Source: Palsa-504 sp963835775 (GTDB taxonomy: Bacteria > Actinomycetota > Actinomycetes > Streptosporangiales > Streptosporangiaceae). From it: a stretch of 64,000 bases of DNA. The stretch lies in the NCBI GenBank assembly GCA_963835775.1, contig CAWIHB010000010.1:186001-250000 (forward strand), in the 5' to 3' direction. The translations under genes were made by a program, and so were the position numbers. Positions 8,750-16,219 of the stretch are shown here, piece by piece (within the stretch, counting starts at the first letter, position 1; the number at the start of each line of letters is the position of its first letter). A model generated the notes under the pieces. It worked only from the letters and a program-made list of their open reading frames with translations, was not told where the DNA came from and did not search any database.

Positions 8750-9511
8750 TCACCGGGCTTCCACCCGGCGGCCGGTGATGGTGTCCGGAATGATGCGGAG
8801 GTAGACTTCGCGGTCACCGCCCGCCCACGGCCACACCGCGGCCTCCTCCTGCAGGCGGCGCAGCTCGGCCGGGTGCGCGACGCGGTGCGCCTGCCCGCGC
8901 ACGAGCACGCTCCATCCCTGGCAGAGCGCCTCGTCGATACGGTCGACCTCCAGGGCGACCGGTCCGTCGGCGTGACCGTCGACGACGGTGCCCTCCGCCG
9001 TCCTGATCACCAGGGTGTCGTCGAAGTACGCGAAGTTCACCGGCACGACGACCGGGCCCGAGACGGTGCCGAACGCGATCCGCCCGATACCGCCCGGTGC
9101 GATCAGCCGCCGGCATTCCGACGAGGCGAGCCTGGTGATGATCCGGTGACCGACCGGACGGACCTGCCCGGGAGGAATCTCAACTCCGGCGCCGAGCAGT
9201 GCGGCCGGGGTAGTCTGCAGCGCCGCGGCCAGCCGCCGCAGCGCGATGGCGTTCGGCCGTCCCGGGTACCTTTCCAGGTATTCCATATACCGCAGGGTCA
9301 TCCCGGCGCGCTCGGCTACCTGCGCCTGGCTCAGCCGCAGTTCCAACCGGCGCTGCGTGATCCGCTTGCTGAGGTCCCCCGGATCAGGCGGCGACGGCCA
9401 GCCTCCGCGCTCGCGTCGCGCCGCTGGTTGGGGAACCTGCCTGGATGTATATCTCACGGTCATCGGTATCGCGGTATCGGCCGCTCCGAAGGAGCGGGAA
9501 CGCCGCTTCAC
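8750..9511 (-). CDS. XRE-type HTH fused to pyridoxamine oxidase-like FMN-binding domain
   Basis: Residues about 45-105 form a helix-turn-helix of the XRE/Cro type (SQAQVAERAGMTLRYMEYLER). Residues about 120-250 form a split-barrel flavin-binding domain of the pyridoxamine 5-phosphate oxidase family (GRIAF, VVVPVNF, GWSVLVRG, YLRIIP). This would link DNA binding to flavin or F420 redox state. The start is uncertain: GTG at 9511 overlaps its only good Shine-Dalgarno-like sequence, while ATG at 9463 lacks a clear one. The same barrel without the HTH occurs at 24373 and 25906. A DevR-type box lies about 100 bases upstream. Confidence 0.82.
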   Translation of the reverse strand: MKRRSRSFGAADTAIPMTVRYTSRQVPQPAARRERGGWPSPPDPGDLSKRITQRRLELRLSQAQVAERAGMTLRYMEYLERYPGRPNAIALRRLAAALQTTPAALLGAGVEIPPGQVRPVGHRIITRLASSECRRLIAPGGIGRIAFGTVSGPVVVPVNFAYFDDTLVIRTAEGTVVDGHADGPVALEVDRIDEALCQGWSVLVRGQAHRVAHPAELRRLQEEAAVWPWAGGDREVYLRIIPDTITGRRVEAR

Positions 9512-9609
9512 CTCCTCGGTCCTGTCGCATGTCGTGCGGGGCTGCGCCCCACATGTTCACCGTCAGCAGGCGGAACGCGGAAGGCGAGTGGCCTCCGCCA
9601 CGTCTGACC

Positions 9610-9623
9610 GGGACGTTGGTCCA
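9610..9623. promoter_or_regulatory. DevR-type box in divergent promoter region
   Basis: GGGACGTTGGTCCA is near perfect and lies 99 bases before the gene at 9511. A weaker site, CAGCCCATGGTCCC at 9657-9670, is nearer the divergent gene at 9762. Confidence 0.65.
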
Positions 9624-9761
9624 TAGCTGCCGCCGCCGTCCCGCTGGACTGCGCCGCAGCCCATGGTCCCGCCCGTGACGTGACCTCCGGCCCTAGCCAG
9701 AACCCACCTACCGCCGCAGGGTGAACCTGACGTCGTCTAGACAGACGGGCGGTGAAGCCCC

Positions 9762-10235
9762 ATGATCGAGGTCACGGCGGCGGCCCTGGCCACCCATCCC
9801 TTCCTGCATGGCATGACGCGAGAGCAGCTGGCCGTGCTGGCCGGGGCGGCCTCGGAGGTCATGTTCCCAGCCGGGCGCCGGCTCTTCGAAGACGGCGGTA
9901 ACGCCGACCACTTCTGGCTGATCGAGTCCGGCCACGTGACGCTGGACCTGCATGTTCCCGGGCAGGGCCGGATGAAGATCGAATCCATAGGAATGGGCGA
10001 GCTGCTCGGCTGGTCCTGGCTGTTCCCGCCCTACCGGTGGGCCTTCGGCGCCGTGGCTGCGAATCCGGTAAAGGCCTTCGAGTTCGGCGCGCCGGCCGTA
10101 CGTGCCTCCTGCGCGTCCGACCCCGAGCTCGGTTACGAGCTCACCACCAGGCTGGCGCGGGTGGTCGCGAGCCGCCTGCAGGCCACCAGGGTCAGGTTGA
10201 TCAGCGTTTCCACCCAGTCGGCGTTTCCGCGCTGA
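9762..10235 (+). CDS. stand-alone cyclic nucleotide-binding domain protein
   Basis: The 157-residue product is a single Crp-type nucleotide-binding beta roll (FLHGMTREQL, then FPAGRRLFEDGGNADHFWLIESGHV), followed by a C-terminal helix. The helix-turn-helix of Crp/Fnr regulators is missing, so it is not a direct transcription factor. The phosphate-binding cassette is atypical, so nucleotide binding is not certain. The next gene, a two-domain USP, starts 25 bases downstream and is probably cotranscribed. Confidence 0.82.
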   Translation: MIEVTAAALATHPFLHGMTREQLAVLAGAASEVMFPAGRRLFEDGGNADHFWLIESGHVTLDLHVPGQGRMKIESIGMGELLGWSWLFPPYRWAFGAVAANPVKAFEFGAPAVRASCASDPELGYELTTRLARVVASRLQATRVRLISVSTQSAFPR

Positions 10236-10260
10236 CCGCACGCGGACAAGGAGGCGGACG

Positions 10261-11136
10261 ATGACTGCCAAGCCAGTCGTGGCTGCTGTGGACGGGTCAG
10301 AGGAGTCGCTCCGGGCCGCGGAGTGGGCGGCCATGGAGGCACAGCGGCGTTCCGCCGCCCTCCTGGTCGTATCGGCTCCGGTGGCGGTGCCGCGGGTGCA
10401 CGCCTACCACGCTTCGCCAACAGCCGTAGCCGCCGCCTTGCGGGCAGTGTCGGAGCGGGCCCTCGGCGCCGCCCTGATCCGGTGCGACGAGGTGGCCCCG
10501 GGCCTGCCGGTGACGGCCAGCCTGCTGACCGGTCCGGTGGCGTCGGCGGTGGCCGCCACCGGCGCTGACGCTTCCCTGCTCGTCGTGGGAGCCCGCGGAG
10601 CGGGCGGTTTCGCGGCGATGCTGCTGGGCTCGGTAAGCCGTTATGTCGCCAGCCACGCCCCGTGCCCGGTGGTGGTGGCCCGGGAGGAGACCATGGCCGT
10701 CCACCGGGAGATCGCCGTCGGGATCCGCGATCCGGAGGACACCACGGCGGCGCTCGCCTTCGCGTTCGAGGAGGCGGCGATGCGCGGCGCGGACCTGGTC
10801 GCGGTCCATACCTTTGCCCCGATGACGCTGTACCTGCTTGCCGAGGAGGAAACCGCCGAGCCGGTCCGGGTTGATCCCGATCAGATCGCCGCCGAGGCGG
10901 CCCGCGCCTTGGCGGCTGCGCTGGAGGGATGGCGCGACAAGTATCCGGACGTCTCGGTCCGCCACGATGTTATCCGCGGCCATCCGGCCCGGGTGCTGTC
11001 CAGCTACTCCGCTCGCGCCAACCTGGTCGTGATCGGCAGGCATGATCACCGCGACGGTACCGGCATCGGAACGGTCCAGCACGCCGTCCTCGACCACGCT
11101 CACGGCCCCGTGGCGATCATCCCCTCGGACGGCTGA
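10261..11136 (+). CDS. two-domain universal stress protein
   Basis: Two tandem USP domains occupy about residues 1-145 and 150-291. The first ends with an intact ATP-binding loop (GARGAGGF, nine residues to GS). The second has a degenerate loop (GRHDHRDGT). This is the layout of M. tuberculosis Rv2005c/Rv2623, ATP-binding growth regulators in the DosR regulon. It is very similar to the product of 19375-20250. GGAGGCGG precedes the ATG. Confidence 0.9.
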   Translation: MTAKPVVAAVDGSEESLRAAEWAAMEAQRRSAALLVVSAPVAVPRVHAYHASPTAVAAALRAVSERALGAALIRCDEVAPGLPVTASLLTGPVASAVAATGADASLLVVGARGAGGFAAMLLGSVSRYVASHAPCPVVVAREETMAVHREIAVGIRDPEDTTAALAFAFEEAAMRGADLVAVHTFAPMTLYLLAEEETAEPVRVDPDQIAAEAARALAAALEGWRDKYPDVSVRHDVIRGHPARVLSSYSARANLVVIGRHDHRDGTGIGTVQHAVLDHAHGPVAIIPSDG

Positions 11137-11152
11137 CATCTGTCTTGCCCAC

Positions 11153-11166
11153 CTGACTAAGGTCCT
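11153..11166. promoter_or_regulatory. DevR-type box upstream of the PGK operon
   Basis: CTGACTAAGGTCCT matches nine or ten of the informative positions and lies about 116 bases before the pgk start at 11282. Confidence 0.5.
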
Positions 11167-11281
11167 CCGGCCCGGCGGCTAATGACCCTGACCGGAAGTT
11201 CACGGGTGACGTGAGGCTGGGCGGAGAAGCCCGGAGCAGGGGGCTCCCGGATCCGGGCCGCAGAGCTCAAGGAGATCAGTC

Positions 11282-12472
11282 ATGAAGACCATCGATGACC
11301 TGACGGTCGCGGGCCAGCGCGTCCTGGTCCGTGCCGACCTCAACGTGCCGCTCGACGGCGACCGCATCACCGATGACGGGCGCATCAGGGCGACTCTGCC
11401 CACCCTGACCGCGCTGCTTGACCGCGCCGCGAAGGTGGTAGTCGGCGCTCACCTCGGCCGGCCCGGCGGCCAGCCAGATCCGAGGTACTCGCTGGCACCG
11501 GTCGCGGCCCGCCTGAGTGAACTGCTCGGCCGCGAGGTCGCGTTCCCCGCCGACATCGCCGGGCCCGCAGCCCAGGCCGCGATCGCGGCGCTGCGCCCTG
11601 GTGGCCTGGTCATGCTGGAGAACCTGCGGTTCAGCGACGCGGAGACAAGCAAGAACGACACGGACCGAGGTCGCTTCGCCGACCAGCTCGCTGCCCTGGC
11701 CGATCTCTACGTCGCGGACGGGTTCGGCGCGATGCACCGCAAGCACGCCAGCGTCTACGACGTGCCGTTGCGCCTGCCGAGCGCGGCAGGCTACCTGGTG
11801 CAGGCCGAGGTGGAGGCGCTCAGTCGGCTCACCGCTGACATCCGCCGGCCGTACGTAGTGGTCCTCGGCGGGGCAAAGGTCGCGGACAAGTTCGCCGCGA
11901 TAGCCGGCCTGATCCCCAAGGCCGACCAGATCCTGGTCGGCGGGGCCATGGCCTTCCCCTTCCTGGTCGCCCAGGGGCATAAGGTCGGTACGTCGCTGAG
12001 CGATCCGGTCCAGGCCGAGGGCGCCATCAGCTATCTGTACCAGGCGGCCCGGGCCGGTACCGAGATCGTGCTGCCTTTCAACCTCGTCGTGGCGGCCGAC
12101 ATGGCCGCTGACTCGCCGCACGGCGTGGTGGGCGCGGACGCAATCCCGGCGGACATGATGGGACTGGACATCGGCCCGGAGTCGGCGGCGAGGTTCGCCG
12201 ACTGCATCCTGTCGGCGGGAACGGTCTTCTGGAACGGCCCGATGGGTGTCTTCGAGCAGCCCGCGTACGCCAACGGGACGCGGATGATCGCCCAGGCGCT
12301 GATCGACACCCCGGGGTTTACCGTCATTGGCGGCGGTGACACCGGGGCGGCCACCCGGGCGCTCGGCTTCCCCGATGGCGCGTTCGGTTACGTTTCCACT
12401 GGCGGCGGCGCCAGCCTGGAGTTCATCGAGGGCAAGACGCTGCCCGGCCTGGTCGCGCTGGAACAGCCGTGA
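11282..12472 (+). CDS. pgk: phosphoglycerate kinase
   Basis: At 396 residues the protein is full length for PGK, which makes ATP from 1,3-bisphosphoglycerate in lower glycolysis. The N-terminal substrate site (RADLNVPL, then HLGRPGG) and the C-terminal nucleotide site (NGPMGVFE, GGGDTGAATRALG) are present. AAGGAGATCAGTC precedes the ATG. The stop overlaps the GTG start of the mutase gene by four bases, indicating coupled translation. Its place in a DevR-boxed operon rather than beside gapA and tpiA suggests a hypoxia-specific copy, though a housekeeping copy elsewhere cannot be seen from here. Confidence 0.95.
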   Translation: MKTIDDLTVAGQRVLVRADLNVPLDGDRITDDGRIRATLPTLTALLDRAAKVVVGAHLGRPGGQPDPRYSLAPVAARLSELLGREVAFPADIAGPAAQAAIAALRPGGLVMLENLRFSDAETSKNDTDRGRFADQLAALADLYVADGFGAMHRKHASVYDVPLRLPSAAGYLVQAEVEALSRLTADIRRPYVVVLGGAKVADKFAAIAGLIPKADQILVGGAMAFPFLVAQGHKVGTSLSDPVQAEGAISYLYQAARAGTEIVLPFNLVVAADMAADSPHGVVGADAIPADMMGLDIGPESAARFADCILSAGTVFWNGPMGVFEQPAYANGTRMIAQALIDTPGFTVIGGGDTGAATRALGFPDGAFGYVSTGGGASLEFIEGKTLPGLVALEQP

Positions 12473-13218
12473 CCACGCCCAGCCCGTACCGCCTGGTCCT
12501 ACTGCGGCACGGGCAGAGCGAATGGAACGCCGCCGGGATCTTCACCGGCTGGGAGAATGCCCACCTGACCGCCCACGGTGAGCAGGAGGCGGGCCACGCC
12601 GGGACGCTGCTGGCCGAGCATGGCATTCTGCCCGCCTTCGTGCACACCTCGCTGCAACGGCGCACGATCCGCACCGCCGATCTGGCCCTGGCCGCCGCGG
12701 ACCGCGACTGGATCCCGGTGCGCCGGTCCTGGCGGCTCAACGGGCGGCACTACGGAGCGCTGCAGGGCAGCAACAAGGCCCAGGTGCGAAAGCAGCACGG
12801 CGAGCAGCAGTTCACGCTGTGGCGCCGCTCCTATGCCGTCAGGCCGCCGCCGATCGACGAGGCGGCCTGGCGCGCCCAGGGCGATGATCCGCGCTACACC
12901 GGCCTGCCGCCCGAGGCCCGGCCCCGCGCCGAATCCCTGGCCGACGTCTCCGCGCGGCTGCTGCCCTACTGGCATGACTCGATTGTCCCCGACCTGCTGA
13001 AGGGCGGGTGCGTGCTGGTCGTCTCGCATGCCAACACGCTGCGGGCTCTGGTCAAGTACCTCGACTCGATTCCGGACGAGCGGATCGCCGGACTGGAAAT
13101 CCCCACGGCCATACCGCTGGTCTACGAGCTGGGGCCGGACCTGCGCCCGGACGATCTGGGTGGCCAGTACCTCGACCCGCACGCCGCCCGCGAGGCCATC
13201 AGGGACTACGCCGCTTGA
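12469..13218 (+). CDS. gpmA: 2,3-bisphosphoglycerate-dependent phosphoglycerate mutase, catalytic Glu missing
   Basis: The 249-residue protein has the histidine phosphatase motif LLRHGQSEWN with the phosphoacceptor His, and a second active-site His in VSHANTLRALV. In canonical GpmA the segment LNERHYGALQG supplies the general acid Glu89; here it reads LNGRHYGALQG, with Gly. One base change (GAG to GGG) would explain this. Activity may be reduced, or the enzyme may have a different role. The GTG start overlaps the pgk stop. The USP gene at 13272 follows by 53 bases, making a likely pgk-gpmA-usp operon. Confidence 0.9.
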   Translation: MTTPSPYRLVLLRHGQSEWNAAGIFTGWENAHLTAHGEQEAGHAGTLLAEHGILPAFVHTSLQRRTIRTADLALAAADRDWIPVRRSWRLNGRHYGALQGSNKAQVRKQHGEQQFTLWRRSYAVRPPPIDEAAWRAQGDDPRYTGLPPEARPRAESLADVSARLLPYWHDSIVPDLLKGGCVLVVSHANTLRALVKYLDSIPDERIAGLEIPTAIPLVYELGPDLRPDDLGGQYLDPHAAREAIRDYAA

Positions 13219-13271
13219 CCCAGCCGGGCGCTCGGCCCGCGTGACCGGGCCCGCGTGATCAGGAGGGACAC

Positions 13272-13703
13272 ATGAACAGCGGAACAGCGCGCATCGTGGT
13301 CGGGGTCGACGGCTTCTCGTCATCCAGGGCCGCGCTGCGCTGGGCCATTCATCAGGCGAAGCTGACCGGGGCGGTGGTCGAGGCCGTGACCGCGTGGCAC
13401 GTCCCGGCCGGCGCCGGGCTGGCGCCAGACGCCGACCTGCCCGATTACCAGGACGATGCCCGGCTGGTCCTCACCGAGGCGATCACCGAGATGTGCATGG
13501 TGGACCCCGAGGTGGAGGTCCGCCCGCGCGTGGTGCAGGGCCGGGCCGGGCCGGTGCTGGTGGACGCGGCCGAAGGAGCTGAGCTGCTCGTGGTGGGCAG
13601 CCGCGGCCATGACGGTCCGGCCGAGGCGATGCTCGGGTCGGTCGGCCAGTTCTGCGTGCATAACGCGCCGTGCCCGGTCGTGATCATGCGCGGCAAGCAC
13701 TAA
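13272..13703 (+). CDS. single-domain universal stress protein
   Basis: A 143-residue USP with an N-terminal VVGVDG strand and an intact ATP loop (GSRGHDGP, nine residues to GS). It is a close paralogue of the product of 42301-42750, sharing long identical stretches such as RWAIHQA and LTGAVVEA, so the two probably arose by recent duplication. AGGAGGGACAC precedes the ATG. Last gene of the pgk operon; a terminator follows. Confidence 0.92.
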   Translation: MNSGTARIVVGVDGFSSSRAALRWAIHQAKLTGAVVEAVTAWHVPAGAGLAPDADLPDYQDDARLVLTEAITEMCMVDPEVEVRPRVVQGRAGPVLVDAAEGAELLVVGSRGHDGPAEAMLGSVGQFCVHNAPCPVVIMRGKH

Positions 13704-13711
13704 GCCGACCA

Positions 13712-13734
13712 GAGGCCCCGCTTCGCGGGGCCTC
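13712..13734. terminator. bidirectional hairpin terminator
   Basis: A 10-bp perfect stem (13712-13721 with 13725-13734) and a 3-base loop lie between two convergent USP genes. Confidence 0.85.
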
Positions 13735-13781
13735 ACGGTGCGGTCTGACCGGTCACGGTTCCAGCATGAGCCGCCGGTCAT

Positions 13782-14201
13782 TTACCTGACAATCAGAACC
13801 GGCCGGTCGGTCAGGTGAATGACCTTGTGCGCGGTGCTGCCGAGAATGAACCCGGCGAGATCACTGCGGCCCCGCGAGCCCATAACGATGACGTCGACGT
13901 CGTGGTCAATTGCGTTATCGACGATGGCGCGCGCGGCGTACCCGTAAATAGTGGTTCCAACCTCGCCGTGCGCTTTCACTCCGGCCTTAGCCAGTATGTC
14001 GAGGGCGCCCGAGACCTCGGCATTGGCCTCTTCTTCTGTCTCGTCAGAAAAAGCCACTCCGGTCTTGACCGCTATCTCGCGTTCCCGCAGGTGCATGACC
14101 CACACTTCGCCCTTGGACAGGACGGCGAGGTCGCGCGCCGCGAGCACGGCCCGGTCCGACATCTTCGAATTGTCAATTGCCACCAGGATCTTGTCGTACA
14201 T
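13782..14201 (-). CDS. single-domain universal stress protein
   Basis: A 139-residue USP with an ATP loop GSRGRSDL then GS. It is the most divergent of the single-domain copies here and is closer to general bacterial UspA proteins (DKILVAIDNS start). Its codon use is less GC-biased than that of its neighbours (ATT and AAT codons), which hints at a different origin. It shares a divergent promoter region with the USP gene at 14448. Confidence 0.92.
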   Translation of the reverse strand: MYDKILVAIDNSKMSDRAVLAARDLAVLSKGEVWVMHLREREIAVKTGVAFSDETEEEANAEVSGALDILAKAGVKAHGEVGTTIYGYAARAIVDNAIDHDVDVIVMGSRGRSDLAGFILGSTAHKVIHLTDRPVLIVR

Positions 14202-14307
14202 GACCTTCGTCCTTCGCTTTAGGGCTTCCCTTTCGGAACCATTCGGTCCCTTATAAGGATCCCGCGGCGGCCTGCGGGCAGCCAGGGACCAAAGGAGTCA
14301 GTCATTG

Positions 14308-14336
14308 AGGACCTTCGTCCCTAGGCCCTTGGTCCC
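14308..14336. promoter_or_regulatory. cluster of DevR-type boxes between divergent USP genes
   Basis: AGGACCTTCGTCCC at 14308-14321 and AGGCCCTTGGTCCC at 14323-14336 are both good matches. A left half-site (GGGACCAAAGG) begins at 14285, 23 bp before the first. Confidence 0.65.
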
Positions 14337-14447
14337 GCTTGTGGGTGAGGAACGGCTCTACCTGGCCAGGCTGAACGGAGCAAGTCTCATCACCTGAGGC
14401 CGTGCCGCCGGGCATGGCGGACAGGAACACGGAGGGATCTGATTCCG

Positions 14448-14912
14448 ATGTCAGCGGGTACTGCGGAAGGCATGCCCAGGATCGTGGTCGGCGTGGACGG
14501 CTCGCCGTCGTCGCGATCCGCCCTGCGCTGGGCGGTGAGACAGGCCAGGACGACCGGCGGCACCGTGGACGCCGTGATCGCTTGGCAGATCCCGATGGTG
14601 CTGCAGAGCTACGGTTGGGCGCCTATCTATGTCGAGGAAGAAGGCGACTTCCAGGCCGACGCCAGGAAGACCCTTGACGTCGTGATCAGCCAGGAGGTCG
14701 AACCCGTCGACGACGCGATGGTGCGCAGCCGGGTCATGAAGGGCCATCCGGCGCAGGTGCTCATCGATGCCACGGCCGACGCCAGCCTGCTGGTGGTCGG
14801 CAGCCGCGGGCACGGCAGCTTCGCCGATGCCTTGCTCGGCTCGGTGGGTCAGTATTGCGTGCATCACGCGCACTGCCCGGTGCTGGTCATGCGCGGCCAA
14901 GCTGGTGCCTGA
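14448..14912 (+). CDS. single-domain universal stress protein
   Basis: A 154-residue USP of the same subfamily as the products of 13272 and 42301 (RIVVGVDGSPSS, GSRGHGSF then GS, GQYCVHH). Boxes lie about 110-140 bases upstream. The terminator at 14921-14955 separates it from the convergent PII gene. Confidence 0.92.
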   Translation: MSAGTAEGMPRIVVGVDGSPSSRSALRWAVRQARTTGGTVDAVIAWQIPMVLQSYGWAPIYVEEEGDFQADARKTLDVVISQEVEPVDDAMVRSRVMKGHPAQVLIDATADASLLVVGSRGHGSFADALLGSVGQYCVHHAHCPVLVMRGQAGA

Positions 14913-14920
14913 CCATCAAC

Positions 14921-14955
14921 CAGGCCCGGGCCGTAGAGAGGGAGGCCCGGGCCTG
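14921..14955. terminator. hairpin terminator between USP and PII genes
   Basis: A 12-bp perfect inverted repeat (14921-14932 and 14944-14955) with an 11-base loop lies between convergent genes. Confidence 0.8.
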
Positions 14956-14982
14956 CCTGCCTTGCGGCTGCCTGGCCGGATG

Positions 14983-15336
14983 TCACAGCGCTTCGCGGCC
15001 GCGCTCGCCGGTCCGGACACGCATGGCACTGTCCACCGTGGTCACCCAGATCTTCCCGTCGCCGATCGTCTCGGTGCGGGCATGCTTGGCGATCGCTTCG
15101 ACCAGGGATTCCGCGTCTTCGTCGGCGACGACGACTTCCAGGCGCACCTTAGGCAGCAGCGCGGCCCGGCGGCCGACAGCCAAGCCCAGGTCCGCCTCCA
15201 CGGCGGCGAGCTGACCGTGCTGGCGGCCGAAGCCGCGGACCTCGGTCACGGTCAACCCGTGGGCACCGTGGCCGGTGACGGTGTCGATCAATTCGTCGAG
15301 CTTCTCGGGCCTCATGATGGCGGTGATCAGTTTCAT
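14983..15336 (-). CDS. PII-family signal protein lacking the modifiable T-loop tyrosine
   Basis: At 117 residues it is full length for GlnB/GlnK. The start (MKLITAIMRPEKLDEL), the GFGRQ turn, and the B and C loops (ARTETIGDGKIWV) match PII. The T-loop reads ADLGLAVGRRAALLPK and has no tyrosine where GlnB/GlnK carry Tyr51, so it cannot be uridylylated or adenylylated there. No amtB or glnD is adjacent. A 40-residue membrane peptide gene lies 49 bases upstream and may be its partner; this is speculative. Confidence 0.88.
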   Translation of the reverse strand: MKLITAIMRPEKLDELIDTVTGHGAHGLTVTEVRGFGRQHGQLAAVEADLGLAVGRRAALLPKVRLEVVVADEDAESLVEAIAKHARTETIGDGKIWVTTVDSAMRVRTGERGREAL

Positions 15337-15385
15337 GTGGTTCGCCTTCGCCTCTTGGCTGGATGTGCCTAGCTAGCCTGGATGT

Positions 15386-15508
15386 TCACATGCTGCGCAT
15401 GCGACGGAACTTACGGATGTCATCCTTGCCGGCCAGCACGGCCACACCGGCGCCCGCCAGAGCCACCAATGCTACGACCCGCAACGCCGTCCCCGCGATG
15501 TGCTTCAT
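15386..15508 (-). CDS. 40-residue single-TM membrane peptide
   Basis: The peptide has a short polar start (MKHIAGTALR), one hydrophobic helix (about residues 10-27) and a strongly basic tail (KFRRMR), a positive-inside membrane anchor. It lies between a tandem DevR-box promoter and the PII gene on the same strand, so a two-gene operon is likely. A weak Shine-Dalgarno (AAAGG) is about ten bases upstream. No family is recognised. Confidence 0.6.
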   Translation of the reverse strand: MKHIAGTALRVVALVALAGAGVAVLAGKDDIRKFRRMRSM

Positions 15509-15631
15509 CTTCCCGCACCTTTCCTGCTGTACCGGGCGGAGCTTGTCCGGACCGGAATTCACGCGCGCGGCCTGAATGCCGAGTCCACGCCTGTTCGTAG
15601 TCAGGATGACCGTCGCCGCGCAGGCGTTAAA

Positions 15632-15667
15632 GGGCCGAAAGCCGGCCGTGTCACGGACCCAGGTCCC
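15632..15667. promoter_or_regulatory. tandem DevR-type boxes, 22 bp apart
   Basis: GGGCCGAAAGCCGG at 15632-15645 and CGGACCCAGGTCCC at 15654-15667 are spaced 22 bp. They lie 124-159 bases upstream of the membrane peptide gene and just downstream of the truncated SRPBCC gene. Confidence 0.65.
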
Positions 15668-15686
15668 GTCCGGATGGCAAGCGGCG

Positions 15687-15959
15687 CTAGTTAAGCTCGG
15701 GCGTGACCCCGTCGGCCACGGTGGCGGCTTCCCATCGCAGTGCGAGCACCCGGCGGCCTTCCCGTACCTGCAGGTCACAGGCATGAGCTCCGGCCAGCCG
15801 GGATTCACCGGTCAGGCTGCACCCGAAGATGTCCGCCAGCCCGCGCGCATAAGCCTGAGCCGAGGCTCGCGCCAGCAGACCATGGCGTTCCAGGGACACC
15901 AGCCGGGCCAGGGCCATGTCGAAGCTGACATCCAGCGTTATCGCGTTACTGACGAACAT
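15687..15959 (-). CDS. truncated SRPBCC-like paralogue
   Basis: The 90-residue product aligns with the first half of the protein at 1139-1639: MFV start, LDVSF strand, then an ALRWE strand. It stops where the full-length copy continues with about 75 more residues, including the long C-terminal helix. The start ATG at 15959 has GAGGA eight bases upstream. No continuation is found downstream; the tandem DevR boxes come next. It may be a decayed duplicate or a mini-domain; I favour truncation. Confidence 0.65.
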   Translation of the reverse strand: MFVSNAITLDVSFDMALARLVSLERHGLLARASAQAYARGLADIFGCSLTGESRLAGAHACDLQVREGRRVLALRWEAATVADGVTPELN

Positions 15960-15985
15960 GGGCGGATTCCTCACGGCGCCGATCG

Positions 15986-15999
15986 GGGTACCCAGTCCC
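15986..15999. promoter_or_regulatory. candidate DevR-type box
   Basis: GGGTACCCAGTCCC is 27 bases upstream of the truncated SRPBCC gene. The right half-site is perfect and the left differs at two positions. Confidence 0.4.
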
Positions 16000-16110
16000 G
16001 GGCACCGCGATCGCAGCTACCCCGCAACCGCGGCGGTATGCGCGGCCGGCCCGGGCTGGGCTCGCCGTCAGCCGGGCCCCCGAAGAGCCGAGGGCGCGGC
16101 CGAAGAGCCG

Positions 16111-16124
16111 GGGACCAAAGACCT
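16111..16124. promoter_or_regulatory. candidate DevR-type box upstream of hydrogenase-subunit remnant
   Basis: GGGACCAAAGACCT has a perfect left half-site and lies about 95 bases before the ATG at 16220. An 11-base direct repeat (16080-16090 and 16100-16110) overlaps its left side. Confidence 0.45.
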
Positions 16125-16219
16125 GTGAATCGCTAACCAACGCCTATGACCGCGTGGGCACCCGGGCCGAACGATGGTGGTCAGGAAGGCAAAACGTCTA
16201 CCCCGAACGGGACCACGGT

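Noticed and set aside
14234..14249. GGAACCATTCGGTCCC as a strong DevR box
   Set aside because: The spacing between half-sites is two bases too long compared with the other sites.
16154..16219. Longer GTG start for the hydrogenase-subunit remnant
   Set aside because: The extra 22 residues do not resemble the family; ATG 16220 matches the expected start better.
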